Positions 25,485 to 35,167 are shown, counted from the stretch's first letter. The stretch: DNA of 64,000 bases from Neotabrizicola shimadae (GCF_019623905.1 NZ_CP069370.1:3707001-3771000); one strand, 5' to 3'. Program-made: numbers and translations. Notes: generated by a model from the sequence alone, not told the origin.

Positions 25485-26402
25485 TCAGGCCGCCGGGGCC
25501 TTGAGCACAGCCCCGAGGAAGCCGGCCACCTCGGCCAGGAGGTCGGGCTGGTCGAACTGCGGCGTGGCGTGGCCCGCGCCTTCGACAAGGCGCAGCCGGG
25601 CGCGCCCCTCGCCCGCGATGGCGGTGATGCGCTGCGACAGCATCACCGAATGCTGGACCGGCACGATCGGGTCCATCGGCGCGTGCAGAAGAAGGAACGG
25701 TGGGCAGGCCGGGGTGACCCAGGTTTCAGGATTGGCCGCGATGACCTGGCCCGGAACCGTGGTGGGAACGCCGCCAAGCAAGCGGGATTCGGGGCTTTGC
25801 GGGTCAAGGTGGTCCGCCTCGCCTGCCCCGGTCTGGATCAGGAACTGGTCCATCTGGTCAAGCTTCGTGGGACCGAAGAAGCTGACCACCGCCTGCACGG
25901 CGCTGGAGGTCTCGGCATGACCCATTGCCGGGTCTTCCATGACCGGCACATCGTTGGTCATGCCCGCAAGCGAGACAAGGTGCCCCCCGGCCGAGCAGCC
26001 CCAGGCGGCAAAGCGCGCCGGGTCGAGGTCATGGCGTCCGGCATGGGCGCGCAGCCAGCGGATCGCGGCCTTCACGTCATGGATCTGCGCGGGAAAGCGC
26101 GCCTCCGACGACAGCCGATAGTTCACCGAGGCGACGGCGAAGCCCTGGGCAAGCATCGACAGCGGCGCGTTCAGCTGGACGTCGGCCTTGTCGCACATCA
26201 TCCAAGCGCCGCCATGGACATAGACAATGAGCGGCCAGCCCGAAGCCGGGGCCGGGCCATCGGGAAGATAGAGGTCCAGCTTCTGGAACGCACTGGCCGA
26301 GGCATAGGCCAGGTCGAGATTCCGGCGGGCGACATGCGAGGTGTCGGCGAAGGGCAGGACATAGATGCCGTTCGGGCCATCGGGGGAATTGGGATCGGCC
26401 AT
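25485..26402 (-). CDS. Alpha/beta hydrolase, HSL-like esterase
   Basis: 305 residues from the ATG at 26402. The frame continues upstream but only as an antisense-free shadow of the permease gene. The oxyanion motif is YVHGGAWMM, the nucleophile elbow GCSAGGHLVS, and the C-terminal histidine lies in VEGAGHATPQF; these are landmarks of the hormone-sensitive lipase/arylformamidase branch. No signal peptide, so it acts in the cytoplasm. It starts 2 nt after the permease stop and is the last gene of the sugar ABC operon, so it probably deacylates an imported acylated sugar or glycoside (inference). Confidence 0.88.
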   Translation of the reverse strand: MADPNSPDGPNGIYVLPFADTSHVARRNLDLAYASASAFQKLDLYLPDGPAPASGWPLIVYVHGGAWMMCDKADVQLNAPLSMLAQGFAVASVNYRLSSEARFPAQIHDVKAAIRWLRAHAGRHDLDPARFAAWGCSAGGHLVSLAGMTNDVPVMEDPAMGHAETSSAVQAVVSFFGPTKLDQMDQFLIQTGAGEADHLDPQSPESRLLGGVPTTVPGQVIAANPETWVTPACPPFLLLHAPMDPIVPVQHSVMLSQRITAIAGEGRARLRLVEGAGHATPQFDQPDLLAEVAGFLGAVLKAPAA

Positions 26403-26404
26403 GA

Positions 26405-27388
26405 TCAGGCGGCTTTCCTTTTGGTGCGGGGAGTGTTCTGCCAGGTGTCGAAACCGACGGCGGCCAGCAGCACCAGCCCCTTGACGATGTACTGCGCATA
26501 GTTGTTCAGGCCGACCAGTTGCATGCCGTTCGACAGCACGCCGAGGATCAGCACGCCGGCGACAAGGCCAAGCATCTTCCCCTCGCCGCCCTTGAAGCTG
26601 ATGCCGCCCAGGACGGCGGCGGTGATGGCAGTGAACTCGGTGCCCGGCCCGGTAGACGAGGCGGCCGAACCGGAGCGGGCAAAAAGCACCACGGCGGCGA
26701 TGGCAGAGAACAGGCCGCAAAGCGAATAGACGGCGATCTTGACCTTGATCACCGGGATGCCGGTCAGGAAGGCCGCATCCTCGTTGCCGCCGATGGCATA
26801 GATCATGCGGCCGAAGGACGTGACATTCAGGATGAAGGCAGCTAGCGCCACGCAGGCCAGCATCAGGATCACCGCCACCGGCACCGGGCCAAGATAGCCC
26901 TGGCCAATGAACTTGAACGAGGGCGGCAGGTTGATGATCGCCTGCTGGTTCGAAATGATGTAGCTGAGCCCCTGATAGACCGTCAGCGTGCCAAGCGTGA
27001 CGATCAGCGAATGGACCTTCAGCGTGATGGAAAGAAGGCCGTTGGTCAGGCCCATCGCCACGCCGCAGGCGATGCCCAGGGCGATGGAGGGCGCGACCGG
27101 AACGTTCAGCCATTTCATGAACACCGCGGTCACGACGCCCACCACCGACATTTGGTAGCCGATCGACAGGTCGATCCCGCCAGAGATCATTACGAAGGAC
27201 AGGCCGACCGCGGCAATCACCACGTAGGCGTTCTGCATCAGGATGTTGGTCAGGTTTTGCGGTGTCAGGAAGACCGGCGACAGCGCCGAAAACAGCGCGA
27301 TCAGGCCCACGAGAACGAGAGGGATCACGAAGAGCCGCAGGCGGGGGATCAGGGTCGCGGCGAAGGTGGATGCGGGAGCGGTGGTCAT
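26405..27388 (-). CDS. rbsC: Ribose/sugar-type ABC transporter permease (RbsC-like)
   Basis: 327 residues with about ten hydrophobic segments. Family landmarks are QNLTNILMQNAYVVIAAVGLSFVMISGGIDLSIGYQMSVVG and AAFLTGIPVIKVKIAVYSLCGLFSAIAAVVLFARSGSA, followed by EFTAITAAVLGGISFKGGEGKM, all typical of the BPD_transp_2 RbsC/XylH group. It forms the channel for the importer; the ATG overlaps the stop of the ATPase gene by 4 nt. Confidence 0.93.
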   Translation of the reverse strand: MTTAPASTFAATLIPRLRLFVIPLVLVGLIALFSALSPVFLTPQNLTNILMQNAYVVIAAVGLSFVMISGGIDLSIGYQMSVVGVVTAVFMKWLNVPVAPSIALGIACGVAMGLTNGLLSITLKVHSLIVTLGTLTVYQGLSYIISNQQAIINLPPSFKFIGQGYLGPVPVAVILMLACVALAAFILNVTSFGRMIYAIGGNEDAAFLTGIPVIKVKIAVYSLCGLFSAIAAVVLFARSGSAASSTGPGTEFTAITAAVLGGISFKGGEGKMLGLVAGVLILGVLSNGMQLVGLNNYAQYIVKGLVLLAAVGFDTWQNTPRTKRKAA

Positions 27389-28899
27389 GCGGCGGCGCTT
27401 TCGGCAAGGCCCGAGGCGAGGGAGAGCACACGCTCGGGCGTGGCCCCGGCCCGGGGGATCAGGCCGGCGGCGCGGCCCTGGTGAAGGACGAGGATGCGGT
27501 CGGACATGCCCAGCAATTCCTCCATGTCGGACGAGATCATCAGGATGGCGAGGCCCTCGGCGGCCAGTTCGGCCATTAGCCCATAGACCTCGGCGCGGGC
27601 GCCGACGTCGATGCCACGGGTGGGTTCGTCGAAGATGATGACCCCGGCCTCCGCGGCCAGTGTCTTGGCGATGACCACCTTCTGCTGGTTGCCGCCCGAG
27701 AGGTTCTTCACGCGCTGGTCCAGCGAGGGCGCCTTGATGCGCAGCCGGTCCCGGAAACGGGCGGCAAGGTCATCCTCGGACCGGCGGTTCACAAGGCCAA
27801 GGCGCGACAGGCGGCGCAGCGCCGCGATGGCGATGTTCCATCGGATCGGCTTTTCGAGGAAGACGCCCTCCTCCTTGCGATTTTCCGGCACAAGGCCCAG
27901 CCCGGCCTTCAGCGCATCGCCCGGCGAGCGGAAGCGGACGGCAGCGCCGTTCATCATCATCGTGCCACCATCGGCGGGAACAGCGCCGCAGATGACCTTG
28001 GCGAGTTCGGTGCGCCCGGCTCCGACGAGCCCCGCGACCCCTAGCACCTCGCCCCGGTGCAGCGCGAATGAGATGGGTGCATTCCCGTTGCCGGCCAAGC
28101 CCTTCAGTTCCAGTGCGATCTCGGGGCGCGGTGCAGGTCGGTCGGGGTAGGATCTTGTCACTTCGCGGCCGACCATCAGGCGGACCAGTTCGTCACGGTC
28201 GGTGTCGGCGGTGGCGAGGGTCTTCACGAAGCGGCCGTCGCGCAAGACGGTGATGCGGTCGCAGATCGCGAAGATCTCGTCCATCCGATGCGAGACGTAG
28301 AGGATGCAGGTGCCCGTCGCTCGCGCCTTGCGGATGATCGCGAACAGGCTTTCGACCTCGGCCATCGACAGGGGGGCAGTCGGTTCATCCATGATCAGGA
28401 TGCGCGGCCTCTTGGCGATGGCCTTGGCGATTTCCACCAGTTGCTGCTGGCTGGACGGAAGGTCACGCACCAGTGTTGCCGGCGGGATCGCCACGCCCAG
28501 GTCGGACAGAAGAACCGCCGCCTCGCGTTCCTGGGCAGCGCGGTCGGCGCGCCAGCCGCGGGGCTGGCCCAGCCAGATGTTCTCGGCCACCGAGAGCGTG
28601 GGGACGAGGTTGAATTCCTGGTAGATGACCTCGATTCCCAATGCGCGGGACAATGCGGGCGTCAGTGAGTCGTGGCCCTGGCCGGCGATGGCGATGCGTC
28701 CGGTGTCGGGCGCGATGGCGCCGGCGATGGTCTTGATGAGTGTCGATTTCCCTGCACCGTTCTCGCCGATGACGGCATGAACCTCGCCGGCGGCGAAGCT
28801 GACCGAGACGTCGTCCAGCGCGACAACGCCCGGCCAGGTCTTCGTTATGCCGGTCAGGGAAAGAAGGGGCGCGGCAGCGCCCGTTCCCTGGATGTCCAT
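27385..28899 (-). CDS. rbsA: Sugar ABC transporter ATP-binding protein with two nucleotide-binding domains (RbsA/MglA-like)
   Basis: 504 residues with two ABC cassettes. The first has GENGAGKSTLIKTIAG as Walker A, the divergent signature DLPSSQQQLVEIAKAI and ILIMDEPTAPLS. The second lacks a normal Walker A (GLVGAGRTELAKVICG) but has the full signature LSGGNQQKVVIAKTLA and VIIFDEPTRGIDVGA. This asymmetry is the rule in RbsA-type proteins. It energises the RbsC channel. It begins 4 nt after the binding-protein stop. Confidence 0.95.
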   Translation of the reverse strand: MDIQGTGAAAPLLSLTGITKTWPGVVALDDVSVSFAAGEVHAVIGENGAGKSTLIKTIAGAIAPDTGRIAIAGQGHDSLTPALSRALGIEVIYQEFNLVPTLSVAENIWLGQPRGWRADRAAQEREAAVLLSDLGVAIPPATLVRDLPSSQQQLVEIAKAIAKRPRILIMDEPTAPLSMAEVESLFAIIRKARATGTCILYVSHRMDEIFAICDRITVLRDGRFVKTLATADTDRDELVRLMVGREVTRSYPDRPAPRPEIALELKGLAGNGNAPISFALHRGEVLGVAGLVGAGRTELAKVICGAVPADGGTMMMNGAAVRFRSPGDALKAGLGLVPENRKEEGVFLEKPIRWNIAIAALRRLSRLGLVNRRSEDDLAARFRDRLRIKAPSLDQRVKNLSGGNQQKVVIAKTLAAEAGVIIFDEPTRGIDVGARAEVYGLMAELAAEGLAILMISSDMEELLGMSDRILVLHQGRAAGLIPRAGATPERVLSLASGLAESAAA

Positions 28900-28903
28900 C
28901 GGA

Positions 28904-29863
28904 TCAGTTCGCTTCCGGGCCGGCCTTGGCGATGGTGTCCTTCACCCATTTGCCATAGGGGGTCTGCCCTTCGCTGAGCGCCTTCATGATGGTAAAGGTC
29001 GCAATCGGCAGATCAACCTGCTGGCCGTCGAGCATGGGGCCGACGATGCGGATGGTGCCACGGAACACCGACTCGTTGTTGGCCGAGGCGTTGATGGTTT
29101 CCTGCACGGGCGGCGACCAGTCGCCGGTGAAGACGCCGAACTTGGCGTGATCGACCTGCGCCTGTCCCATGACATATTCGTTCACGCCCATGGCGGTGTC
29201 GGCATTGTAGGTGAGCACGGCATCCAGATCGGGGTTCTGCAGCAGGAGCGTTTCCATCACCGAAGTGCCCTGGGCGGTGGAACGTGCCTCGGTGGGCGAC
29301 GTGACGATCTCGGCCTTGCCCCACTTGGTCATGGTGTCGATCATGCCCTGCGAACGGTTCTTGGCATCCACCGTGTCGGTGGCCGGGATGATCGCGACCT
29401 TGGCCCCGCCCTCCGGGAAGGTGGTGGTCAGCCAGTCGATCGCCATCTCGGCGGCCTGTTCGCCGGCGTTGTACTGGTCGATGTTCATCATCACGTCATA
29501 GACGCCGGTGTCGGTGCCCTGGACCAACACCTTGATGCCCTGCGCCTGGGCGCGGGCGATGACGTCCTGCACGTTGTTCGGGTCGACCGGCATGATGTCG
29601 ATGACCTTCACGCCCATGGCGATGAAGTTCTCGATCTGCTCCATCTGCTTGACCGGGCTTGCGCCGGCATCGGCGATTTCAAGCCGCATGCCGGCGGCTT
29701 CGGCCTGTTTCTGCACCTCGGAGGTAAGCCAGCCGAGGAAGGGATTGGTGGTGTCGGGCACGGCAAAGCCGATATCCACCGATTGCGCCGAGGCAGTGGC
29801 CGGAACCAGCGCGGTGGCAAGGGCCAGGGCGCCAAGCGCCGACAGGATGGTGCGTCGCAACAA
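28904..29863 (-). CDS. rbsB: Periplasmic sugar-binding protein (RbsB-like)
   Basis: 319 residues. The start is a TTG at 29863, with GGGAGGATTT 6-14 nt upstream and a good Sec signal peptide (LRRTILSALGALALATALVPATASAQ). The mature protein VDIGFAVPDTTNPFLGWLTSEVQKQAEAAGMRLEIADAGASPVKQMEQIENFIAMGVKVIDIMPVD is a standard type I periplasmic binding protein of the ribose/galactose family. The ligand is unknown. It is the first gene of the importer operon and is transcribed divergently from the ROK regulator. Confidence 0.93.
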   Translation of the reverse strand: MLRRTILSALGALALATALVPATASAQSVDIGFAVPDTTNPFLGWLTSEVQKQAEAAGMRLEIADAGASPVKQMEQIENFIAMGVKVIDIMPVDPNNVQDVIARAQAQGIKVLVQGTDTGVYDVMMNIDQYNAGEQAAEMAIDWLTTTFPEGGAKVAIIPATDTVDAKNRSQGMIDTMTKWGKAEIVTSPTEARSTAQGTSVMETLLLQNPDLDAVLTYNADTAMGVNEYVMGQAQVDHAKFGVFTGDWSPPVQETINASANNESVFRGTIRIVGPMLDGQQVDLPIATFTIMKALSEGQTPYGKWVKDTIAKAGPEAN

Positions 29864-29994
29864 GTCAAATCCTCCCTGACGCGGAAAGCGCAGCGGCTCC
29901 GCGGGTCATGTCATCGTGGTCAGGTCTGCGGCCGCGCGTCCCGGGCTTTTCTACAGCGAGAGAAGCGGCCATCCTCCGGTGAATCGAACTCGCC

Positions 29995-30062
29995 ATTCGA
30001 TCCAAATGGAACGTATGATGGCGATCGCGAGTCGTCAATTCTGGATTCGGCCCATATGGAAC
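29995..30062. promoter_or_regulatory. Two direct repeats in the rbsB-ROK divergent region
   Basis: ATTCGATCCAAATGGAAC at 29995-30012 and ATTCGGCCCATATGGAAC at 30045-30062 match at 15 of 18 positions, 50 bp apart. Each holds a CCA-N2-TGG dyad. The second overlaps the ROK start codon. Likely binding sites of the ROK regulator, giving autorepression and control of the sugar operon (inference). Confidence 0.5.
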
Positions 30063-31309
30063 AATCAGACCTCGATCCAGCCGCCCCGCTTGCCCGCAGC
30101 GAGAGGCGTGTGCTGCAACTTCTGCGTGAGCGCGGCGAGACCAGCATGGCGGAACTGGCGCGCATTTCGGGTCTGGGCAAGGCCACTGTGTCTCGTGCCG
30201 TGGCGGCGCTGCGCCAAGGCGGGCTGATCGAGGAAACCGGCGCCGATTTTCGCACAGCACAGGCCGGGCGGGCCGGGCGGGCGATCCGGCTCAGGCCCGA
30301 CAGCGGGCTGTCGATCGGGCTGGCCATCGGGCCAGAGGCGATCACCGGGGTTCTGGCGGATGCGGCCAAGCAGGTTCGGGCGCATCTGGTGATTCCGGCG
30401 CGGCCAAGTGAGCCGGAAGAAGGTGTTGCCCTGGCAGCGGCGGCGATCGAGGCGATCCTCAAGGAAGCCGGGGCCGACCGTACGGCTCTGGACGGCATCG
30501 GCATCGCCGTGGGCGCGCCGGTCGTACCGGGCAGTCGGGTTCTGGGGCCATCGTCCCTTGCCCCGGCGTGGGAGGGCTGCGCCATCGTGGACGGGCTGGA
30601 GGCGCGGTTTGGCCTGCCGGTGTATCTGGACAATGAGTCAAACTGCTCGGCCCTGGCAGAGGTGCTGTGGGGCGACGGAGCGGCCGGCGGATCTTTCGCG
30701 TTCCTGAAATTTGATCTGGGCGTCGGCGGGGCGATCGTTCTGAACGGGACGCTGCATCGTGGCCGTAGCGGGCGAGCGGGCGAGTTCGGCCATCTGTGCC
30801 ACGACCCCAACGGGCCGCCCTGCGCTTGCGGTGGCCGGGGATGCTACGAGCAATACCTGTCGGTGCGGTCCTTGCTGGAGCGGGTTGCCGCAGCGGGCGG
30901 ACCGGCGGATCTGGACACCGTCCTCGCGCTCGCAAATGCGGGGGATCCGGCGATCCTGGAAGTAGCGGCACAGATGGGCCGGCTTGCAGGCGACCTGGTG
31001 GTGCAGGTGGCCCTGGCCATGGATCCGGATCGCTTCCTGTTGTCGGGCAATGTCACGCTGTTGGGTGATGCCTTTGTGCAGGCGCTGAACCAGCGGCTTC
31101 ACGACCGCCTTGCGGGAGCGGGGTCGGTCACGGTCGGCCGTGCTGCAAGGGTGCTGAGCGCAGGCCTGGCGGTTGATGAACCGGCTCTTGGCGCCGCAGG
31201 ACTTGTCACGATGGCCGGTAACGCCGGAGGCGACGGCGTCCCGCTTCGGAACGGTATCCGAGATGACGGAGCCTCGGTTCCCGTGCCCCTTGCAAGACAG
31301 GCCCCTTGA
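30056..31309 (+). CDS. ROK-family transcriptional regulator (NagC/XylR-like)
   Basis: 417 residues from the ATG at 30056. The frame is open more than 1 kb upstream, but that is the antisense of the sugar-binding gene. The N-terminal winged HTH is RRVLQLLRERGETSMAELARISGLGKATVSRAVAALRQGGLIEE. The ROK domain has IGIAVGAPVVPGSR, the sugar-binding DNESNCSALAE, KFDLGVGGAIV, the glutamate/histidine motif GRAGEFGHL, and the zinc motif CACGGRGCYE near residue 258. It most likely senses the sugar carried by the divergent Rbs-type importer and represses it in its absence. Confidence 0.92.
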   Translation: MEQSDLDPAAPLARSERRVLQLLRERGETSMAELARISGLGKATVSRAVAALRQGGLIEETGADFRTAQAGRAGRAIRLRPDSGLSIGLAIGPEAITGVLADAAKQVRAHLVIPARPSEPEEGVALAAAAIEAILKEAGADRTALDGIGIAVGAPVVPGSRVLGPSSLAPAWEGCAIVDGLEARFGLPVYLDNESNCSALAEVLWGDGAAGGSFAFLKFDLGVGGAIVLNGTLHRGRSGRAGEFGHLCHDPNGPPCACGGRGCYEQYLSVRSLLERVAAAGGPADLDTVLALANAGDPAILEVAAQMGRLAGDLVVQVALAMDPDRFLLSGNVTLLGDAFVQALNQRLHDRLAGAGSVTVGRAARVLSAGLAVDEPALGAAGLVTMAGNAGGDGVPLRNGIRDDGASVPVPLARQAP

Positions 31310-31338
31310 TACGCGATCGGGAAGTTGCCGGTCGAGCG

Positions 31339-32387
31339 GGCGTTGTTTCGCAGATCCCGTGACGGCCGCACCATCCCTTTCCCTGGACAGACCTATCCCA
31401 TGCGCTGCGTGAGCGGCGTCCCGAGGGAAGTGAAGCGCTTGAGGATGGCTGCCCTGATCGGACGCTCGGCCACTTGGCAGTCGAAGTCCCGAGCAGTGAC
31501 GCGTTCACCCAGGAGCTTGAGGCAGCGCATCTTGGCTTCGGCCAAACTCCGTCGGTGGTAGCCGGTCCAGCGCTTCTAGATGGCTCGGCCAAGGCGGCGG
31601 CAACTGCGGAGCGCCTCGTTGCGCGCGGTCGCTCTTGCCGCCTGTTCCTTCCAGGGCTTGCCGTTCTTGCGAGGGGGATTGACGGCGGCTGCTCCGCGTT
31701 CCGCGATCGCTCCGTGGCAGGCGCGGGTGTCATAGGCGCCATCTGCTGTGACGAAGCCGATGGGCTGATCGCCCGGGATCTGGTCCAGCAGGTTGGGCAG
31801 CATGGGCGCATTGCCGACCCGGCTGCCGGTGATCTCGATGGCCCGGATTTCCGGCGTCGCGGCATCGATGCCGAGGTGACCCTTGCGCCAGCCCCGTGGC
31901 TCGGACGGCCCAAGTTTCCTGGCTGCCCACTCGCCATCGCTTTCGGCCGTCACACCCGTGCTGTCGATCAACAGACGCAGCGCGCCAGTGCTGGGCCGGT
32001 AGGGGATGTGGACCGTCAGCGTTTTCTGGCGACGGCAAAGGGGCTGAAACTCGGCACTGGCCAGTCCAGCCCCGCGAGATCGTGCAGGCTCGCCACCATC
32101 CCGGTCGTCTGCCGGAGCGGCAAGCCGGAGAGCGCGTTCAACGTCAGGCACGTCTGGATCGCGGCGTCAGTAAACACCGGCCGATGGCCGCGCTTGCCGG
32201 TCGGCGCGGCTATCCATTCTGTCGGAGGATCGAACCAGATCGTCAACGACCCGCGCCTCGCCAGCGCAGCATTGTAGTCATGCCAGTTCGTGGTGCGATA
32301 GGTAGGGGGCTTCGGTCTACTCATGCAAACCAGCGTTCACGCTGGATTCGCTGCGTGAATCCTTCACCACATTTGCGCAACAAAGCC
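31339..32387 (-). mobile_element. Decayed IS5-family insertion sequence (about 1.05 kb)
   Basis: The transposase relic is flanked by imperfect inverted ends. The left end GGCGTTGTTTCGCAGAT (31339-31355) matches the reverse complement of the right end ATTTGCGCAACAAAGCC (32371-32387) at 14 of 17 positions. GGCTTTGTTGCGCAAAT is a familiar IS5-group terminus. No target-site duplication is evident, so the copy is old. It marks the left edge of the accessory island that ends at the second IS near 48.9 kb. Confidence 0.75.
31393..32324 (-). pseudogene. IS5-family transposase, broken by a frameshift and an amber codon
   Basis: The N-terminal part (32324 down to about 32045) reads SRPKPPTYRTTNWHDYNAAL and continues to GLDWPVPSFSPF. 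The rest continues in another frame from LCRRQKTLTVHIPYRP through the DDE-type region LLIDSTGVTAESDGEWAARKLG. The shift is near 32043-32047, where one base seems to be missing before CTTTGC. A TAG at 31576-31578 then interrupts GRAI-stop-KRWTGYHRRSLAEAKMRCLKLLG, most simply a Trp codon TGG mutated to TAG. The frame ends at 31393. Two independent lesions mean no active transposase. Confidence 0.85.
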
Positions 32388-32478
32388 TCCCTGCGCGACA
32401 AACTGTGATCCCGGCGGAGGGGTATGGCAGAGCCCCCAGGGGAGGGCGAGGCGCGATCCTTCGTTGCCCAGCCCGCCT

Positions 32479-33252
32479 TCAGGCGAAGCTGTCCAGAACA
32501 TTGGCGACTTCGGGCGCCAGGTTCATCTCTGCGGCGCGGAAATAACCGCAGGCCCCCAGAGCCGCGCGCACCGCAAGCTGTTCGTCCAGGTGAAGCCAGA
32601 CGACCGGAAAACTCAGAATCCCGGCCGTGCCTTCAGGCTCGGTCCCGACCGCGCGCCCATGCAGGATGCGTGGATTGGCGAAATCCCCGATCGACAGGAC
32701 CGAAAACCAGGCCGAGCGGCGATAGCGAATCTCTTGCACCTGGGCGAAAAGCTTGCCGTGGCGGGTATAGGCCGTGCCCTCATAGGTCATGCGGCGGGGC
32801 AGAGCGAGAGCCGGGCGCGGAAAGCGTTCGATCTGGCGGATGACGATGCCCCCCGCCTCGGTCCGCATCCGGATCAGGCTGCGGTAGTAAAGATCCACCT
32901 CGGACTCGGGCCGGAAGATCAGGTGATAAAAGCCCATCGAGACGCGCGGCACCGCATCGCCGGTGTTTAGCCGCGTCAGAGCCTCGCCATAGGGATCGGG
33001 TGCATGGCCCAGACGCGGCGGGCGCAGTCGGATCAGCTCGCGAAAGCGGTCGTGATCCAGCATGACCTCGTGATCCTCGACCCCGAAGTAATCGCAGATT
33101 CGCCGCAGACTGCGTAGCGAGGGCATACTCCCTCCGGCCAGATAGCGATGAAACTGCGTGCGATTGACCCCGGCCTTGGCGCAGATTTCCTTGACCGAGG
33201 GGGCATAGCCGGTCAGGAAACGCAGGTTTTCCGTCAGATTGTCCTTGGTCAT
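32479..33252 (-). CDS. XRE-type helix-turn-helix regulator
   Basis: 257 residues. The N-terminal HTH is at about residues 18-58 (PSVKEICAKAGVNRTQFHRYLAGGSMPSLRSLRRICDYFGVEDHEVML). The 190-residue C-terminal part, with VSMGFYHLIFRPESEVDLYYRSLIRM and YTRHGKLFAQVQEIRYRRSAWFSVLSIGDFANPRIL, is not a domain I recognise and probably senses a ligand. It is transcribed divergently from the YtcJ-type amidohydrolase and Pot-type operon, so it is the likely regulator of that set. Confidence 0.8.
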   Translation of the reverse strand: MTKDNLTENLRFLTGYAPSVKEICAKAGVNRTQFHRYLAGGSMPSLRSLRRICDYFGVEDHEVMLDHDRFRELIRLRPPRLGHAPDPYGEALTRLNTGDAVPRVSMGFYHLIFRPESEVDLYYRSLIRMRTEAGGIVIRQIERFPRPALALPRRMTYEGTAYTRHGKLFAQVQEIRYRRSAWFSVLSIGDFANPRILHGRAVGTEPEGTAGILSFPVVWLHLDEQLAVRAALGACGYFRAAEMNLAPEVANVLDSFA

Positions 33253-33501
33253 GGACGCCCTGTCGCGATTTGTCCGGTTTCCATATCAACCCGCGACGTG
33301 CCTTGGGTCAATCCCATATTGTTTGGCGCCCGGCCCGGTGTCAGATTTGTTTCACACAAGATAACAGGGTTCGCGGCACGCGGGTCACCACAAGGCGGGC
33401 AAACCGCCAAGGGACCAGGGCCGCTTTGCAACACGGATCAGGACCTGAGCCCGGTTTTCGGGAGCGGCCTCGTCATGCGCAGACCCTTGGAAGGACATGC
33501 G

Positions 33502-35157
33502 ATGACGACCCAGGCCGATATCCTCATTCACAACGCCAAGGTGCTGACCGGCGATCCCTCTTGCCCGCGTGCGGATTGGGTGGCCATCTCGGGCCGCAAG
33601 ATCCAGAGCGTAGGCCAGGCGGATCAGGCCCCGCCGCTGGGCCCGCTGACGCGGCGGCTGGACGGGCAGGGCGCCACGCTGACCGCCGGTCTGAACGACG
33701 CCCACCTGCATCTTTTCGGCGGCGGGCTGTCGCTGGCCGATCTGTCTTTGGCGGGGGTCATGGGGCTTGATGCCTTCCGCGCGGCGGTGAGCGACTACCG
33801 CGCCCGGCATCCGGGCTTGCGCTTCTTGGCGGCTCAGTCCTGCGATTACCACATCGTCTCGGCGGAAAGCTTCCCCGACCGACATATCCTCGACGACCTC
33901 TGCCCCGATATTCCGATGATGGTCATGGCGGTGGATTACCACACGGCCTGGGTCAACACCGCCGCGCTGAAACTGGCGGGGATCGAGCGGGGGGCGGATC
34001 TCTCGCCCGGCAATGTCATCGTGCTGGATGACGCGGGCAATGCCACCGGCACTTTGTTGGAGTTCGAAGCCATCGACCTCGTCCGCCAGGTGAACCCCGC
34101 CGCCGCCCGCCATTTCTCTGCCGCCCAAGACCCCTTCCGCCGCCCCAATGTGTCGGAGGCCGACCGCTCCGCCGACCGCGAGACACTGTGGACCGCCCTG
34201 ACCCATTGCGCCGCGCAAGGCCTGACGGCGGTGCAGAACATGGACGGCAGCCTCTATCAGCTGGAGCTTCTGGCCGAGCTGGATGCCAGCCGGGGTCTGC
34301 CCGTCCGGGTGCGCGTGCCCTTCCATATCCAGCAGGGCCATGGGCCAGCGGATCTGGCCCATGCTGTGCGCTGGCGCAAGGCGCATCAGTCCGAGATGCT
34401 GCGCTGCGACTTCGTCAAGATCTTTGCCGATGGAGTGATCGACTCGGGCACGGCTTTTATGCTGGAGGATTACAGCCACACCCCGGGCAATCGCGGCACG
34501 GCCCTCTTTTCCGACGAGGAACTCAACGCCATCATCACCGAGGCCGACCGGCTGGGCTTTCAGGTCGCGGTGCATTGCGTGGGCGATGGGGCCGTGCGCC
34601 AGGTGCTGAACGCCTATGAGGCGGCGCAAAAGGCCAATGGCCGCCGCGACAGCCGCCACAGGATCGAACATATCGAGGTCATCGACCCCGCCGACATTCC
34701 CCGCTTTGCCGAGTTGGGCGTGGTGGCCTCGATGCAGCCCACCCATACGCCCGAGGGGGGCGAGGGCTACCTCGACCTCATCGGCCCCGCGCGCGGGCGC
34801 TATGCCTTTGCTCTGGCCGATCTGCGGGCCGCGGGCGCGGCCTTTGTCTTTGCCACCGATTGGCCCGTAGCGCCCTTGGAACCCGGGATCACGCTGGCCG
34901 CCGCCGTCCATCGCCCCGACTGGTCCTCGGGCGGGCCGGTTCAGCGGGTGGACCTTGCCACCGCGCTTTACGGCATCACCGAGGCCGCCGCCTGGGTGGC
35001 CTTCGACGAGGCCGCACGCGGCCGCATCGCCCCGGGGTTGGCTGCGGACCTGACGCTTTTCGATCGCGACATCGAGGCGGCCGACGAGGCCGGCCTGGCC
35101 GAGTCCGGTGCGCGGCTGACCATCTGCGCGGGTCGCCTGACCCACAACAACCTGTAA
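33502..35157 (+). CDS. YtcJ-like amidohydrolase family protein
   Basis: 551 residues from the ATG at 33502, preceded by GGAAGGA. The frame is open upstream, but the family N-terminus begins at ADILIHNAKVLTGDPSCPRADWVAISGRKI. The metal motif is NDAHLHLFGGG (near residue 68). VKIFADGVIDSGTAFMLEDY, the VAVHCVGDGAVRQVLNAYE and SRHRIEHIEVIDPADIPRFAELGVVASMQPTH blocks complete the YtcJ/AepA signature, and FATDWPVAPLEPG holds the catalytic-type Asp. Such enzymes hydrolyse amides or N-substituted compounds. It lies 10 nt before a polyamine-type ABC transporter, so its substrate is probably what that transporter imports. Confidence 0.9.
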   Translation: MTTQADILIHNAKVLTGDPSCPRADWVAISGRKIQSVGQADQAPPLGPLTRRLDGQGATLTAGLNDAHLHLFGGGLSLADLSLAGVMGLDAFRAAVSDYRARHPGLRFLAAQSCDYHIVSAESFPDRHILDDLCPDIPMMVMAVDYHTAWVNTAALKLAGIERGADLSPGNVIVLDDAGNATGTLLEFEAIDLVRQVNPAAARHFSAAQDPFRRPNVSEADRSADRETLWTALTHCAAQGLTAVQNMDGSLYQLELLAELDASRGLPVRVRVPFHIQQGHGPADLAHAVRWRKAHQSEMLRCDFVKIFADGVIDSGTAFMLEDYSHTPGNRGTALFSDEELNAIITEADRLGFQVAVHCVGDGAVRQVLNAYEAAQKANGRRDSRHRIEHIEVIDPADIPRFAELGVVASMQPTHTPEGGEGYLDLIGPARGRYAFALADLRAAGAAFVFATDWPVAPLEPGITLAAAVHRPDWSSGGPVQRVDLATALYGITEAAAWVAFDEAARGRIAPGLAADLTLFDRDIEAADEAGLAESGARLTICAGRLTHNNL

Positions 35158-35167
35158 CGGGGCGCCG

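Noticed and set aside
28847-30055. Possible 5' extension of the ROK regulator by about 400 codons
   Set aside because: It is the antisense of the sugar-binding gene. The ROK HTH begins directly after the ATG at 30056.
33347-33359. TTGT-N5-ACAA dyad before the YtcJ gene as an XRE operator
   Set aside because: The arms are only four bases and there is no second copy, so chance is a sufficient explanation.
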